From: Mycobacterium sp. IS-1264 | GTDB taxonomy: Bacteria; Actinomycetota; Actinomycetes; Mycobacteriales; Mycobacteriaceae | NCBI RefSeq assembly: GCF_001954195.1 | Contig: NZ_MBES01000012.1 | Span: 62,001-126,000 of the forward strand | DNA length: 64,000 nucleotides | Direction: 5' to 3' | Part shown: in pieces, positions 37,243-47,072 of the stretch | Numbering within the stretch: the stretch's first letter is position 1 | How the letters are laid out: each line of letters opens with the position of its first letter | Position numbers and translations under genes: made by a program | Notes under the pieces: generated by a model | What the model was told of the DNA's origin: nothing | What the model saw: only the letters and a program-made list of their open reading frames with translations | Database searches by the model: none

Positions 37243-38384
37243 GACCACCCCGCCCGTTCGTCGACGGCCAGCCGGTAGCCGCGCTTGACCACCGTCGCGA
37301 CGATGTTCCTGTCGCCCAAGGCCGTCCGCAGCCGCAGCACCGCCGTGTCGACGGCGTGCGGGTCGTTGCTGTTGCCGGGCAGCACCCGCAGCAGGTCATC
37401 TCGGGCGACGACGTCACCGGGCCGTCGCGCCAGCGCGCGAAGGATCGCCATCCCGGACCCCGACAGCGATTTGACCGAACCGTCCACCAGAGCGCAGGTG
37501 CCCCGGATGTCGACGCGGTGACCGGCGGCCTTCACGTTGCACGCGCCCAGCAGGGGCAGCTCTTCGGCGATGTGGCGGGCCAAGGCCCCCAAACGCATTC
37601 GCTCGGGGGACGACGTCGGGACGCCCTGCCGGATCAGCGGCTGGGAGGTCACCGGGCCCACGCACATAGCGTGCACGCCGGTGCGCAGCGCCTTCAGCAG
37701 TTGGTCCTCGATGTCCAAGTCGCGGCTGCGTTCCAGAACCGCCGCCGCGGCCGGTGCGGACGTGAAGGCGACGGCGTCGAATTGCCGTCGCGCGAGCTCG
37801 GTGACCAGCTGGTCGAACTCACCGCCCAGCGGTGTCGATTTCCACCGGTACACCCGGATGGGCACCACTTCCGCACCCGCCGAACGCAATCCGCCGACGA
37901 ATTCCGGGAACGGATCCCAGGCGTCGGCGGCGCCGTGGAGTTGGACCGCCACCCGCATACCGGAGACATCGGTTTCGAGCAGGTATTTCAGCAACTCGGT
38001 GGAGGATTCGGATTTCGGCGACCATTCCTCGTGCAGCCCGGCGGCGCGCAGCGCGCCGGTCGCCTTCGGTCCGCGGGCCACGATTCGGGCCGACTCCAGC
38101 GCCGCGACGAGCTGATGGCCCAGCCCCCACCCCTCGGCAGCGGCCAGCCAGCCCCGCATGCCGATGCCGGTATGCGCGACGAGAATGTCGGGTGGCTTGG
38201 CGATCAACGCCTCGGTGTTGCCGTGCAATTCATCGTCATCGGGCAGCGCGATCATGTTGATCGCGGGCGCGCTGAAGACCTCGGCGCCGTTGCGGCGCAG
38301 TAGCGCGGACAGCTCCTCGGCGCGGCGCGCGGAAGTCACCGCGATCCGATAACCGATTAGTGGCGCAGAGGACTGCTGGGCCAT
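37239..38384 (-). CDS. HemD-domain transcriptional regulator (NnaR-like, Rv0260c)
   Basis: A 381-residue fusion. The N-terminal 260 residues are uroporphyrinogen-III synthase-like (IGYRIAVTSARRAEELSALLRRNGAEV, VAFTSAPAAAAVLE, CVGPVTSQPL). The C-terminal about 95 residues are an OmpR-type winged helix (LSGSGMAILRALARRPGDVVARDDLLRVLPGNSNDPHAVDTAVLRLRTALGDRNIVATVVKRGYRLA). The M. smegmatis homolog NnaR is a regulator of nitrate and nitrite assimilation genes, working with GlnR. Its location between nirBD/chelatase and narK3 supports the same role here. Same length as Rv0260c. Confidence 0.88.
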   Translation of the reverse strand: MAQQSSAPLIGYRIAVTSARRAEELSALLRRNGAEVFSAPAINMIALPDDDELHGNTEALIAKPPDILVAHTGIGMRGWLAAAEGWGLGHQLVAALESARIVARGPKATGALRAAGLHEEWSPKSESSTELLKYLLETDVSGMRVAVQLHGAADAWDPFPEFVGGLRSAGAEVVPIRVYRWKSTPLGGEFDQLVTELARRQFDAVAFTSAPAAAAVLERSRDLDIEDQLLKALRTGVHAMCVGPVTSQPLIRQGVPTSSPERMRLGALARHIAEELPLLGACNVKAAGHRVDIRGTCALVDGSVKSLSGSGMAILRALARRPGDVVARDDLLRVLPGNSNDPHAVDTAVLRLRTALGDRNIVATVVKRGYRLAVDERAGWS

Positions 38385-38461
38385 ATCAACTGTGTATGCC
38401 TAGGACGTTTCCGCCGCGTTACCGCACAATTGCTGACGCATTGCCCTCGTTGCGACCACGA

Positions 38462-39859
38462 TCACACCCGAGCCGGCTCGGTGTCGAGCGCCGGTCCTGC
38501 GACGCTTTGCGCGGTGACCGGCCGGCGAACATACGTGGTCCACGTCAGGATCGCGGCCACCACATAGGACGCGAGGAACAACCAGTATGCCGACGTTTCG
38601 GTGCCGCTGCGCAGGTAGGACTCGCGCAGCGCCAAGTTGATCCCGACGCCGCCGAGAGCGCCGACCGCGGCGCACCAGCCGATCAACGATCCTGACATCG
38701 CGCGCGACCAGTGCCGGCGTTGCGCCTCGCTGGCGTCGAGCGAGCGGCTGCGCGCCTCGAAGACCGACGGGATCATCTTGAACACCGAGCCGTTACCCAT
38801 GCCCGACAGGATGAACAGCACGACGAAGCCGATGACGTAGCCGAACATCGCGAACGGACCGCCGCGGCCACCGCGGTCGTCGAGCGTGCTGATGGTGACC
38901 AGCAACCCGGCGCCCAGGATCATGCCGGCGAGGACGCCGAGGGTGACGCGGCTGCCGCCGAGCCGGTCGGCCAGCCTCCCGCCGTAGATCCGCGCCAGCG
39001 ATCCCAGCAGCGGTCCGACGAAAGCGATCTGCGCGGCGCGCAGCGATGCCTGCGCGGCGCTTTCGCCGCCGGCCACGAAGTTGACCTGCAGCACCTGGCC
39101 GAAGGCGAAGGCGAACCCGATCCAGGAGCCGAAGGTGCAGATGTAGAGCAGCGAGATCACATACGTGTCGCGTTCGAAGAGGACCGAGCGCATCGTGTGG
39201 ACCTCGATGCCGTGGTCGAGGTTGTCCATCCACAGCGCGGCCGCGATGCCGACGATCGCGAGCAGTACCAGATAGACCGCGCACACGATGTACGGCGCTT
39301 GGTGACCGGCCGTGGCGAGCACCAGCAGGCCGACCAGTTGGATCACGGCGACGCCGAGGTTGCCGACGCCGGCGTTGATCGCCAGAGCGGCGCCCTTGAG
39401 GCGCTGGGGGTAGAAGGCGTTGACGTTGGCCAGCGAGGCCGCGTAGTTGCCGCCACCCAGTCCGGTCAGCGCGGCGCACACGACATAGGGCCACAGCGGC
39501 AGGCCGGGATTGGCCAGCAGCACGATGGTGCCGACGGTGGGGATCAGCAGCACGAGGGCCGAAAAGGTCGTCCAGTTGCGGCCACCAAAGGCCGCGATGC
39601 CCAGGGTGTACGGGATGCGAGCGCAGCCTCCGACCAGTGTTGCAACCGCACCGAGCAGCAGCTTGTCGCCCGCGGAAAAGCCATAGACGGATGCGGGCAT
39701 GAACAGCGCCATCACCGACCAGAGCGACCAGATGGAAAACGCGGCGTGGTCGCCCGCCATCGTGCACAACAGATTGCGGCGGGCGATTTTGTTCTCGCCC
39801 GCCTCCCAGGCCGCGGTGTCTTCGGGATCCCAGTCCGTGATGCGGTGGCTGCGGCCCAT
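38462..39859 (-). CDS. narK3: Nitrate/nitrite transporter NarK3
   Basis: A 465-residue major-facilitator protein with about 12 membrane helices. The nitrate/nitrite porter signature is split across GLGGGNYAASLANVNAFYPQRLKGAALAINAGVGNLGVA (about 150-190), and the second signature region GMGNGSVFKMIPSVF is near 360. ATG at 39859 follows AAAGGCG; a longer frame is rejected for lack of a ribosome site. It should import nitrate or exchange nitrate and nitrite, upstream of NirBD. Matches Rv0261c. Confidence 0.9.
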   Translation of the reverse strand: MGRSHRITDWDPEDTAAWEAGENKIARRNLLCTMAGDHAAFSIWSLWSVMALFMPASVYGFSAGDKLLLGAVATLVGGCARIPYTLGIAAFGGRNWTTFSALVLLIPTVGTIVLLANPGLPLWPYVVCAALTGLGGGNYAASLANVNAFYPQRLKGAALAINAGVGNLGVAVIQLVGLLVLATAGHQAPYIVCAVYLVLLAIVGIAAALWMDNLDHGIEVHTMRSVLFERDTYVISLLYICTFGSWIGFAFAFGQVLQVNFVAGGESAAQASLRAAQIAFVGPLLGSLARIYGGRLADRLGGSRVTLGVLAGMILGAGLLVTISTLDDRGGRGGPFAMFGYVIGFVVLFILSGMGNGSVFKMIPSVFEARSRSLDASEAQRRHWSRAMSGSLIGWCAAVGALGGVGINLALRESYLRSGTETSAYWLFLASYVVAAILTWTTYVRRPVTAQSVAGPALDTEPARV

Positions 39860-40092
39860 GCGGTATTCGCCTTTCGTGGACGGGATTTGGGTTGGCGCGG
39901 TAAGGCGGCCGCGTCTTGCGCCGCAGGTTTCGATGCTCACATTCGCGACCGAAAGCCGTCAACTCGATTCCGCCGAAATCGCCTGTCAGTTGAATCCCAG
40001 TTGTCTGGTAAATCGCTGAAGGACAACCGGATTCGCGAATGTTCTATGACGCGGCTCCGCTGTGGAATCCGGTGTGAGGTTCAATACATTGT
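39860..40092. other. narK3 upstream region, no gene
   Basis: A non-coding stretch with lower GC than its surroundings, between narK3 and the aac terminator hairpin. It should hold the narK3 promoter. I see no convincing GlnR box or clean -10/-35 pair. Confidence 0.5.
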
Positions 40093-40121
40093 GTGCTATA
40101 CGGGCTTTCGCCCCATAGCAC
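40093..40121 (-). terminator. Hairpin immediately after aac
   Basis: Two nested stems: outer GTGCTAT with ATAGCAC, inner GGGC with GCCC around TTTC. It begins one base after the aac stop codon on the minus strand. No U-tract follows, so it could instead be an operator for narK3. Confidence 0.5.
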
Positions 40122-40676
<555 letters not shown>

Positions 40677-40702
40677 CTACCAGCCTTGTCGATAGCTGTG
40701 TA

Positions 40703-41632
40703 CTACGAGAACTGCAAGCCCACCGCGTTCGCGTGCGCCCCGGCACCAACCGGAATGCGGGGCCGTGCCCAGTGGAAGCGCACGTATTGGCCGGGCCGCA
40801 CCTGGGCGACCTTGTCGACATCCTCATCGATCACCACGCCGACGACGGGGTACCCGCCGGTGACCGGGTGATCGGGTCCCAGGATCACCGGTAAACCGTT
40901 GGGCGGCACCTGAATTGCGCCACGAGTCGCGCCCTCGCTGGGCAGCTGGCGATCCGGGTAGCGATATTGCAGCGGGCGGCCCTCCAAGCGCATGCCCACC
41001 CGGTCGCTGCGGTCCGAGGCCATCCAGATCGTATGCACCAGTGCGTCGGGATCGGCGAACCAGTCGTCGCGCGGCCCGGGCACCACCTGCAGTTCCACCA
41101 GATGCCGGGTAATGGCCGCCACGGGCGCCTGGTCAAGTTCGGGGTAGTCGTCGGTGTGCTCGCCGATCGGCAGCCGGTCTCCAGCCGCGAGGGGCGACGG
41201 GCCGATCGCGGACATCACGTCATAGCTGCGCGAGCCCAGCACCGGCTCGACACAGATGCCGCCGCGCACGGCCAGATAGGTCCGCAGTCCCGCTCGCGGG
41301 GCGCCAAGGGAGATCACTTGGCCGTCGCGGACATGCTGAATGCTGTTGGTGCCGAACGTGATTCCGTCGACGGTGGGGTTAGTGTCGGCTCCCGTCACCG
41401 CGATGTCGACGTCGCCGCCGCGGACCCGGGCGCAGAATCCCCCGAACGTCACCTCCACGGTGGCGCGGTCGTCGGGGTTGGCGACCAGCCGGTTGGCCAG
41501 TCTGTGCGAGCGGCGGTCGGCGGCCCCGGAGCGTCCGACGCCGAGGTGGGCCAACCCGGCGCGGCCGAGGTCCTGGACGACGGCGAGTGGTCCGGTGCGC
41601 AGGATTTCGAGCTGGATGTCTGGATTTGTCAC
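40703..41632 (-). CDS. 5-oxoprolinase subunit C-like (PxpC/KipA family, Rv0263c)
   Basis: About 309 residues of the allophanate hydrolase subunit 2 / PxpC family: [43 protein letters not shown] at the N-terminus, [42 protein letters not shown] at the C-terminus. With PxpA and PxpB, PxpC forms an ATP-dependent 5-oxoprolinase. No pxpA is visible in the window. GTG at 41632 is chosen because AGGGAGG is well spaced; ATG at 41650, overlapping the upstream stop, is the alternative. A much longer upstream frame is antisense-free shadow of pxpB and is rejected. Confidence 0.87.
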   Translation of the reverse strand: MTNPDIQLEILRTGPLAVVQDLGRAGLAHLGVGRSGAADRRSHRLANRLVANPDDRATVEVTFGGFCARVRGGDVDIAVTGADTNPTVDGITFGTNSIQHVRDGQVISLGAPRAGLRTYLAVRGGICVEPVLGSRSYDVMSAIGPSPLAAGDRLPIGEHTDDYPELDQAPVAAITRHLVELQVVPGPRDDWFADPDALVHTIWMASDRSDRVGMRLEGRPLQYRYPDRQLPSEGATRGAIQVPPNGLPVILGPDHPVTGGYPVVGVVIDEDVDKVAQVRPGQYVRFHWARPRIPVGAGAHANAVGLQFS

Positions 41633-41646
41633 GGCGCCCTCCCTGG

Positions 41647-42321
41647 TCATGCCGCGCGGAACTGGACCCACATGCCCTGCGTCAGCAACGCCGGATTGGG
41701 CCGCTCGAGGTCCCACAGCACCGCGTCGGTGTGGCCGATCAGTTGCCAGCCGCCGGGCGACTGGCGTGGATATATCGCGCTGAATTCGCCGGCAAGGGCG
41801 ACTGACCCGGCCGGCACCGAGGTCCGCGGCTCGGAGCGGCGCGGCACCCGCAGGCGTGGATCGCCGTCCACCAGGTACGCGAAACCCGGTGCGAATCCAC
41901 TGAATCCGACCCGCCAGAGCGTGGAGGTGTGGGCGTTGATCACCTGTGCGGTGGACAGCCCGGTGTGGCTGGCGACGTCCGCGAGGTCCGGGCCGTCGTA
42001 GACGACGTCGATCACCACGTCGGCGCGGCGATCCGCGGGGGCGGTCTCGGTGGCGGTGACCGGCATTTTGCGCAAGCGCCGCCGGATGATCCCTTGGTTG
42101 CGCGGGCCGTCGAGCTTCACCAGCACGGTGCGCGCGGCCGGGACGATGTCGACCACGCCGGGCAGCGCCGCGCCGCGCAACGCGTCGGCCCACGCCAATA
42201 CCTCTGCGGTGCTGCCACATTGCACCATCAGAGCTCGGTCGCCGTAGTCGAGTACGGTGTTGCCGACCAGCTCCGTCGGCAGGCCCCGGGATAGGCCGCT
42301 GCTGAGGTCAGTCACGCTCAT
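41647..42321 (-). CDS. 5-oxoprolinase subunit B-like (PxpB/KipI family, Rv0264c)
   Basis: About 224 residues of the allophanate hydrolase subunit 1 / KipI family. Signature segments are [14 protein letters not shown] near the N-terminus and [67 protein letters not shown] near the C-terminus. It pairs with the downstream PxpC-like protein; the two genes nearly abut. ATG at 42321. Confidence 0.87.
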   Translation of the reverse strand: MSVTDLSSGLSRGLPTELVGNTVLDYGDRALMVQCGSTAEVLAWADALRGAALPGVVDIVPAARTVLVKLDGPRNQGIIRRRLRKMPVTATETAPADRRADVVIDVVYDGPDLADVASHTGLSTAQVINAHTSTLWRVGFSGFAPGFAYLVDGDPRLRVPRRSEPRTSVPAGSVALAGEFSAIYPRQSPGGWQLIGHTDAVLWDLERPNPALLTQGMWVQFRAA

Positions 42322-42420
42322 TACTCGACGGTAACCTCGGAATCCGGGCAGGTCGAGGGAATGCCCGGGGATTTTCGAGCACTGCCAGAGGTGCCTTAGC
42401 AAACGCTCAAACAGTGGAAT

Positions 42421-43410
42421 CTAACCCAGGATCTTGCTGATCTGCGGGGGCAGTTGGTCGGCGACCAACGGGTAGCTCAGCGGCGAGGAAAACGCGATCG
42501 CCCCGGCCTGGTCCTTGGTGGTGAAAATGTGGCGGCTCTGCGCGGTCGCCTGCGAGGCCGCCACGTCGGGGTCGGCGAGTATCGCCTTTTGGTCGTCCGG
42601 ACTCTCGGTCGTCCATATCACCACGTCCGCGGAATTGAGCACCGTCTTGATCTGGTCGCGCGGGATGACGGCGCGATGATCGGTGTCGAACGGTTTGATG
42701 CTGTCGGCGATCACGAGGCCCATCTGGTTGAGGAAGTCCGTGCGCCAGCCCGCCGTGGTCGCGACCACCGTGCCCTGAAAAAGCGTGCCCTGCATCAACA
42801 ATGCCTTCTTGGCCTGCCACTGCGGATTCTTCTGGGCGACCGCGACGAACTGTTTGTCGACGGCGTCGATCAATGACCTCATCTGGTCGGCCTGGAACAC
42901 CGCCTGCCCAATCGCGGTGGCCTGCTCCTTCCACGGCTCGAAGAACGCGTCGCCGTCCGATTGCGCGATGGTCGGGGCGATCGCCGACAGCTTCTGATAG
43001 GTGTCGGCGTCCACTCCGGCGTTGACGGCCACGATCAAATCGGGCTTCAGCCCGGCGATCTGGTCGACCGGAATCCCGTTGTCGAGGTTGAGCACCACCG
43101 GATGCGCGGCGCCGAGTTTGGGCTGGGCCCACGGCCACACGGCGAACGGTTGGTCGCCGAACCAATTGGTGACCGCGATGGGCACCACGCCCACCGCGAG
43201 CAGGTCGTCTTGTTCGGTGTAGCCGGCGCTGACGACGCGCTTGGGTGGCTCTTTGACGACGGTCTGGCCGAACAGGTGACTGACCGTCACCGATCCGCGG
43301 GGAGCGGAACCCGGCGCCGGCTTGGGTGACGTGCAACCCGGCGAGACGGCGGCCACCCCGACCGCCGCGGCGGCCCCGGCGAGCCGCAAGAATCCTCGCC
43401 GATTCTCCAT
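42421..43410 (-). CDS. fecB2: Periplasmic siderophore/iron-binding lipoprotein (FecB2-like)
   Basis: A 329-residue class III periplasmic binding protein. The N-terminus has a twin-arginine motif (NRRGFLRLAG) and then a lipobox-like VSPGC, so it should be Tat-exported and lipid-anchored. The binding fold shows VVKEPPKRVVSAGYTEQDDLLAVGVVPIAV and GLKPDLIVAVN, as in FecB/FepB siderophore-binding proteins. No permease or ATPase is adjacent. Matches Rv0265c by length. ATG at 43410. Confidence 0.85.
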   Translation of the reverse strand: MENRRGFLRLAGAAAAVGVAAVSPGCTSPKPAPGSAPRGSVTVSHLFGQTVVKEPPKRVVSAGYTEQDDLLAVGVVPIAVTNWFGDQPFAVWPWAQPKLGAAHPVVLNLDNGIPVDQIAGLKPDLIVAVNAGVDADTYQKLSAIAPTIAQSDGDAFFEPWKEQATAIGQAVFQADQMRSLIDAVDKQFVAVAQKNPQWQAKKALLMQGTLFQGTVVATTAGWRTDFLNQMGLVIADSIKPFDTDHRAVIPRDQIKTVLNSADVVIWTTESPDDQKAILADPDVAASQATAQSRHIFTTKDQAGAIAFSSPLSYPLVADQLPPQISKILG

Positions 43411-43466
43411 CGCGTGAGAGTATCGCGTTTCGCCCTCTCACCTGCGTCGCCGCGCGGTTTCGCCGC

Positions 43467-43658
43467 TCAGCCCAGCGGCATGCCGGCATCCGCGAAGTCC
43501 GTGGCCCGATAGACCGTTTCGGCCGTCAGCGGCGCATTGTCGAAGGCGGCCATCATGGCGCCGGTCACCGCACCGACGAACAGACCTCGAAATCGCTTGC
43601 GGGCCGGCCGATTCGGCGGCTGATCACTTTCTTGCGCTCCCGCAGAGCCAGGGGCGGC
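43467..43658 (-). other. Possible gene remnant after the polymerase-domain gene
   Basis: A short frame without a usable start, ending FVGAVTGAMMAAFDNAPLTAETVYRATDFADAGMPLG (upstream part omitted) at a stop at 43467. It follows directly in frame after the stop at 43659. The coherent C-terminus suggests the decayed 3' end of a lost gene; M. tuberculosis has oplA, narU and Rv0268c in this gap. I cannot assign the family, and it may be chance. Confidence 0.25.
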
Positions 43659-44951
43659 TCAGTCACCTGCATGCGGCGATCGTCCCGCATCCGCGACGCC
43701 CCGTCTGGAAGCCGGCGGCGTGTAGCCCTCCCAAGGGGAGTAGTCGGCGATCAGCTCTTCCTGCGGCGGGCGCTGGTCGACCGGCACGTGCTGCAGGTTG
43801 ATCCGGATCCGGTACCAGATCGAGCTCGGCCCGCGCATCCCGTCGACCAGAACGTCGGCCGGGTGTAGCCGGTCGGCGACGGCGGGGTAGCGGCCGCGCC
43901 AGGTGTCCAGCGCGGCCATCGCCTCGTCCCGGGTTTTGGTGCGGGCGATCTCGATGAGCGGCTTCGAGGACTGACGCCTGCCGTCGCCGCGCGATCCCGA
44001 TCCCTTCGGTGCGCGCTCCGCGGGCCCCAGCTCCTCGGCCAGCATCAGCAGCCGATCCAGGTCGCCAACGGCGTCGTCCATGCCCGCCCACGGATCACCC
44101 AGGTCGGCTAACCGGTCCGGCACGGTGGCGATGGTGAACGCCTCGGGCTTGCAGTTGGCGACCTCGTCCCAATGCAGTGGCGTCGACACCCGGGCATCGG
44201 CGGTGGCCCGCACGGAGTAGGCCGACGCGACCGTGCGGTCCTTGGCGTTCTGGTTGAAGTCGACGAAGACGCCCTCGCGCTCCTCCTTCCACCAGCGGCT
44301 CGTCGCCGCCTCGGGCGCCCGCCGCTCCACCTCGCGGGCCACGGTCTGCGCGGCCAGCCGCACCTGACGGAAGCCCCAGCGGGGCGCGATGCGCGCGTAG
44401 ATGTGAAAGCCGCGCGACCCGGACGTCTTCGGCCACGCCGTCAGGCCGTAGTCCTCCAGCACCTCGCGGGCCACCAGCGCGACGTCGACGATCCGCTGCC
44501 AGGGCACCCCGGGCATCGGGTCCAGGTCGACCCGCAATTCGTCGGGGTGATCGAGGTCGATGGCTTGCACCGGATGCGGGTTGAGGTCCACGCAGCCCAG
44601 ATTGATCACCCACGCCAGCCCGGCCGGGTCGTGGATGACGGCCTCCTCGGCGGAGGTGCCCGACGCGTAGCGCAGCTCGGCGACGTCCACCCAGTCGGGC
44701 CTGTTCTTGGGCGCACGCTTCTGGAACACCGCCTCTTGCGATATCCCCTTGACGAAGCGTTTCAGAATCATCGGTCGGCCGGCGACGCCGCGCAGCGCCC
44801 CGTCGGCGACGGAAAGGTAGTAGCGGACCAGGTCCAGCTTCGTGTAGCCGCCCACGCCGTCGCCGCCGGGGAAGACCACTTTGCCCGGATGAGTAATGGT
44901 GACCTCGCGCCCGGCCACGTCCAGTGACACCGGAGCGGTCATGGGGTTCAT
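43659..44951 (-). CDS. LigD-type primase-polymerase domain protein (Rv0269c-like)
   Basis: About 430 residues of the archaeo-eukaryotic primase (LigD PolDom) family, without ligase or nuclease domains. The catalytic Asp pair is in LRVDLDPMPGV, the SGSRGFHIYARI motif binds the nucleotide, and VFVDFNQNAKDRTVASAYSVRATADARVSTPLHWDEV carries the third Asp and the template-binding motif. Such stand-alone polymerases fill gaps in DNA repair, in parallel with NHEJ LigD. The ATG at 44951 is used; ATG at 44942 is an alternative. The tail beyond about residue 300 is lineage-specific. Divergent from fadD2. Confidence 0.88.
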   Translation of the reverse strand: MNPMTAPVSLDVAGREVTITHPGKVVFPGGDGVGGYTKLDLVRYYLSVADGALRGVAGRPMILKRFVKGISQEAVFQKRAPKNRPDWVDVAELRYASGTSAEEAVIHDPAGLAWVINLGCVDLNPHPVQAIDLDHPDELRVDLDPMPGVPWQRIVDVALVAREVLEDYGLTAWPKTSGSRGFHIYARIAPRWGFRQVRLAAQTVAREVERRAPEAATSRWWKEEREGVFVDFNQNAKDRTVASAYSVRATADARVSTPLHWDEVANCKPEAFTIATVPDRLADLGDPWAGMDDAVGDLDRLLMLAEELGPAERAPKGSGSRGDGRRQSSKPLIEIARTKTRDEAMAALDTWRGRYPAVADRLHPADVLVDGMRGPSSIWYRIRINLQHVPVDQRPPQEELIADYSPWEGYTPPASRRGVADAGRSPHAGD

Positions 44952-44958
44952 GGTAATT

Positions 44959-44976
44959 CCGGGAAAATTTTCCCGG
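44959..44976. promoter_or_regulatory. Perfect 18-bp palindrome between fadD2 and the polymerase gene
   Basis: CCGGGAAAA joined directly to TTTTCCCGG, in the 58-bp divergent gap. It begins 8 bp from the polymerase-domain ATG, where it would overlap the leader, and ends 34 bp before fadD2. A dimeric regulator could control both genes. Confidence 0.5.
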
Positions 44977-45009
44977 CCCATTGCGACCTGCGTCACATAG
45001 GGTGAAGTC

Positions 45010-46689
45010 ATGCCTAACCTCATCGGCCTGCCCGGCCAGGCGGTCTCCAAGATCCAGCAGTACCTCGAGCGGGGCTCGGCCGAACTGCATTACGTGCGCA
45101 AGATCTTCGAATCCGGTGCCTTCCGGATCGAGCCACCGCAGAACTACGCCGCGATGGCCGCGGATATCTACAAGTGGGGCGAGTTCGGCATGCTGCCCTC
45201 GCTCAACGCCAGGCGTCATCCCGACCGCGCGGCCTGCATCGACGAGGAGGGCGAATTCACCTACCGCGAGCTCGACGAGGCCGCGCACGCGGTGGCCAAC
45301 GGGCTGCTTGAGAAGGGGATCAAGGGCGGCGACGGCGTCGCCATCCTGGCCCGCAACACCCGCTGGTTCCTGATCGCCTACTTCGGTGCCGCCCGGGTCG
45401 GGGCCCGCATCATCCTGCTCAACAGCGAGTTCTCCGGCCCGCAGATCAAGGAGGTGTCGGAGCGCGAGGGCGCCAAGCTGATCATCTACGACGACGAGTA
45501 CACCAAGGCCGTCAGCAAGGCGGAGCCGGAACTGGGCTTCCTGCGCGCCCTCGGTTCCAACCCCGACGCCGACGAACCGTCGGGCAGCAAGGACGAGACG
45601 CTGGCCGACCTGATCGAGCGCGGCGACAAGTCACCCGCCCCGAAGGCGTCCAAGCACGCGTCGATCATCATCCTGACCAGCGGAACCACCGGCACGCCCA
45701 AGGGCGCGAACCGCAGCACCCCGCCGACGCTGGCGCCAATCGGCGGCATCCTGTCGCACGTTCCGTTCAAGGCCGGCGAGGTGACCTCGCTGCCGGCGCC
45801 GATGTTCCACGCACTGGGTTTTCTGCACGGCACCATCGCGATGTTCCTCGGGTCGACGCTGGTGCTGCGGCGCAAGTTCAAGCCGCCGCTGGTGCTGGAG
45901 GACATCGAGAAGCACAAGGCGACCGCGATGGTCGTGGTGCCGGTGATGCTGTCGCGACTGCTGGACGCGATCGAGAAGATGGACAAGAAGCCCGATCTGT
46001 CCAGCCTGAAGATCATCTTCATCTCCGGGTCGCAGCTGGGCGCCGAGCTGGCCAGCCGGGCCCTCAAAGACTTCGGCCCGGTCATCTACAACATGTACGG
46101 CTCGACCGAAATCGCGTTCGCCACGATCGCCGGTCCCAAGGACCTGGAAAAGAATGCGGCGACGGTCGGACCGGTGGTCAAGGGCGTCAAGGTCAAGATC
46201 CTCGACGACAACGGCAAGGAGAAGCCGCAGGGCGAAGTCGGGCGGATCTTCGTTGGCAACGCGTTCCCGTTCGAGGGCTACACCGGTGGCGGCCACAAGC
46301 AGATCATCGACGGCCTGATGTCGTCCGGCGATGTCGGCTACTTCGACGAGCACGGCCTGCTGTACGTCAGCGGTCGCGACGACGAGATGATCGTCTCTGG
46401 TGGTGAGAACGTCTTCCCGGCTGAGGTGGAGGATCTGATCAGCGGGCATCCGGACGTCGTGGAGGCGACGGCCATCGGGGTCGAGGACAAGGACTGGGGT
46501 CACCGGTTGCGCGCCTTCGTGGTCAAGAAGGAGGACGCCGACCTCGACGAGGACACCGTCAAGCACTACGTGCGCGACCACCTGGCCCGCTACAAGGTGC
46601 CGCGGGAGGTTGTCTTCCTCGACGAGCTGCCGCGCAACCCGACGGGCAAGGTGCTCAAGCGCGAGCTGCGCGAGATGGAGATCGACTAG
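45010..46689 (+). CDS. fadD2: Fatty-acid-CoA ligase FadD2
   Basis: A 559-residue AMP-binding acyl-CoA ligase, one residue shorter than Rv0270. The ATP-binding P-loop is IIILTSGTTGTPKGANRS (about 219-236). The adenylate region YNMYGSTEIAFATIAGPKDL, the hinge SGRDDEMIVSGGENVFPAEVEDLI and the C-terminal catalytic Lys in PTGKVLKREL are intact. It activates fatty acids to acyl-CoA for beta-oxidation or lipid synthesis. ATG at 45010. The 3' end overlaps the convergent ribbon-helix-helix gene by 4 bp. Confidence 0.94.
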   Translation: MPNLIGLPGQAVSKIQQYLERGSAELHYVRKIFESGAFRIEPPQNYAAMAADIYKWGEFGMLPSLNARRHPDRAACIDEEGEFTYRELDEAAHAVANGLLEKGIKGGDGVAILARNTRWFLIAYFGAARVGARIILLNSEFSGPQIKEVSEREGAKLIIYDDEYTKAVSKAEPELGFLRALGSNPDADEPSGSKDETLADLIERGDKSPAPKASKHASIIILTSGTTGTPKGANRSTPPTLAPIGGILSHVPFKAGEVTSLPAPMFHALGFLHGTIAMFLGSTLVLRRKFKPPLVLEDIEKHKATAMVVVPVMLSRLLDAIEKMDKKPDLSSLKIIFISGSQLGAELASRALKDFGPVIYNMYGSTEIAFATIAGPKDLEKNAATVGPVVKGVKVKILDDNGKEKPQGEVGRIFVGNAFPFEGYTGGGHKQIIDGLMSSGDVGYFDEHGLLYVSGRDDEMIVSGGENVFPAEVEDLISGHPDVVEATAIGVEDKDWGHRLRAFVVKKEDADLDEDTVKHYVRDHLARYKVPREVVFLDELPRNPTGKVLKRELREMEID

Positions 46690-47027
46690 CGCCGATCTTG
46701 GATGGCGCGGGTGATCTCGGCCCCGAGTTTGGGATCTGCCAGCAGCCGGTCGATCAGCGCGGTGAGGACCTCTTGTCCGGTTACCCTCGCGACCCCGATG
46801 CGGTCGGCCGCGTCCCTTTGCCAAATGTCGAGCGCCCGGTGGGTGGCCGCCGGTAGATCCACGGTTCGCCGCGTCCGCTGGAGGCGGATCGGTCGGTCGG
46901 CGGTGTCGCGTGACTGAGGGGTTGGGCCGATTCGTGGGGCACGCGGTTGCCGGAAGCTCGTGAGGCGCTCGGTCGTCGTCGCGTCATCGGGCGGCGTGCC
47001 CGGTGTGCGGCTGGGGTTGAAGCTCAC
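46686..47027 (-). CDS. Small ribbon-helix-helix-like DNA-binding protein
   Basis: About 113 residues. The first half is disordered and Arg/Pro/Thr-rich. The second half, RTRRTVDLPAATHRALDIWQRDAADRIGVARVTGQEVLTALIDRLLADPKLGAEITRAI, has a beta-strand followed by two helices as in ribbon-helix-helix proteins, and resembles plasmid partition-type regulators. GTG at 47027 is chosen for its spaced GGGAC; TTG at 47057 gives 123 residues but would start 2 bp from a repeat. TCAGTA octamers lie directly upstream, which suggests autoregulation. I do not recall it in M. tuberculosis; the AT-rich flank hints at transfer. Confidence 0.6.
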   Translation of the reverse strand: MSFNPSRTPGTPPDDATTTERLTSFRQPRAPRIGPTPQSRDTADRPIRLQRTRRTVDLPAATHRALDIWQRDAADRIGVARVTGQEVLTALIDRLLADPKLGAEITRAIQDRR

Positions 47028-47058
47028 TGCGGCGGCCGTCCCTTCGTGGGGGTACAAG

Positions 47059-47072
47059 TCAGTAAATCAGTA
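47059..47072. repeat. Two TCAGTA octamers at the 5' end of the RHH gene
   Basis: TCAGTA-AA-TCAGTA: two direct repeats with 8-bp period (47059-47064 and 47067-47072), directly upstream of the ribbon-helix-helix gene. The same hexamer recurs in a larger cluster at 47265-47336. Confidence 0.7.

Noticed and set aside
40703..42321. Complete PxpABC 5-oxoprolinase
   Set aside because: Only B- and C-like subunits are found; no PxpA (LamB/YcsF-like) frame in the window.
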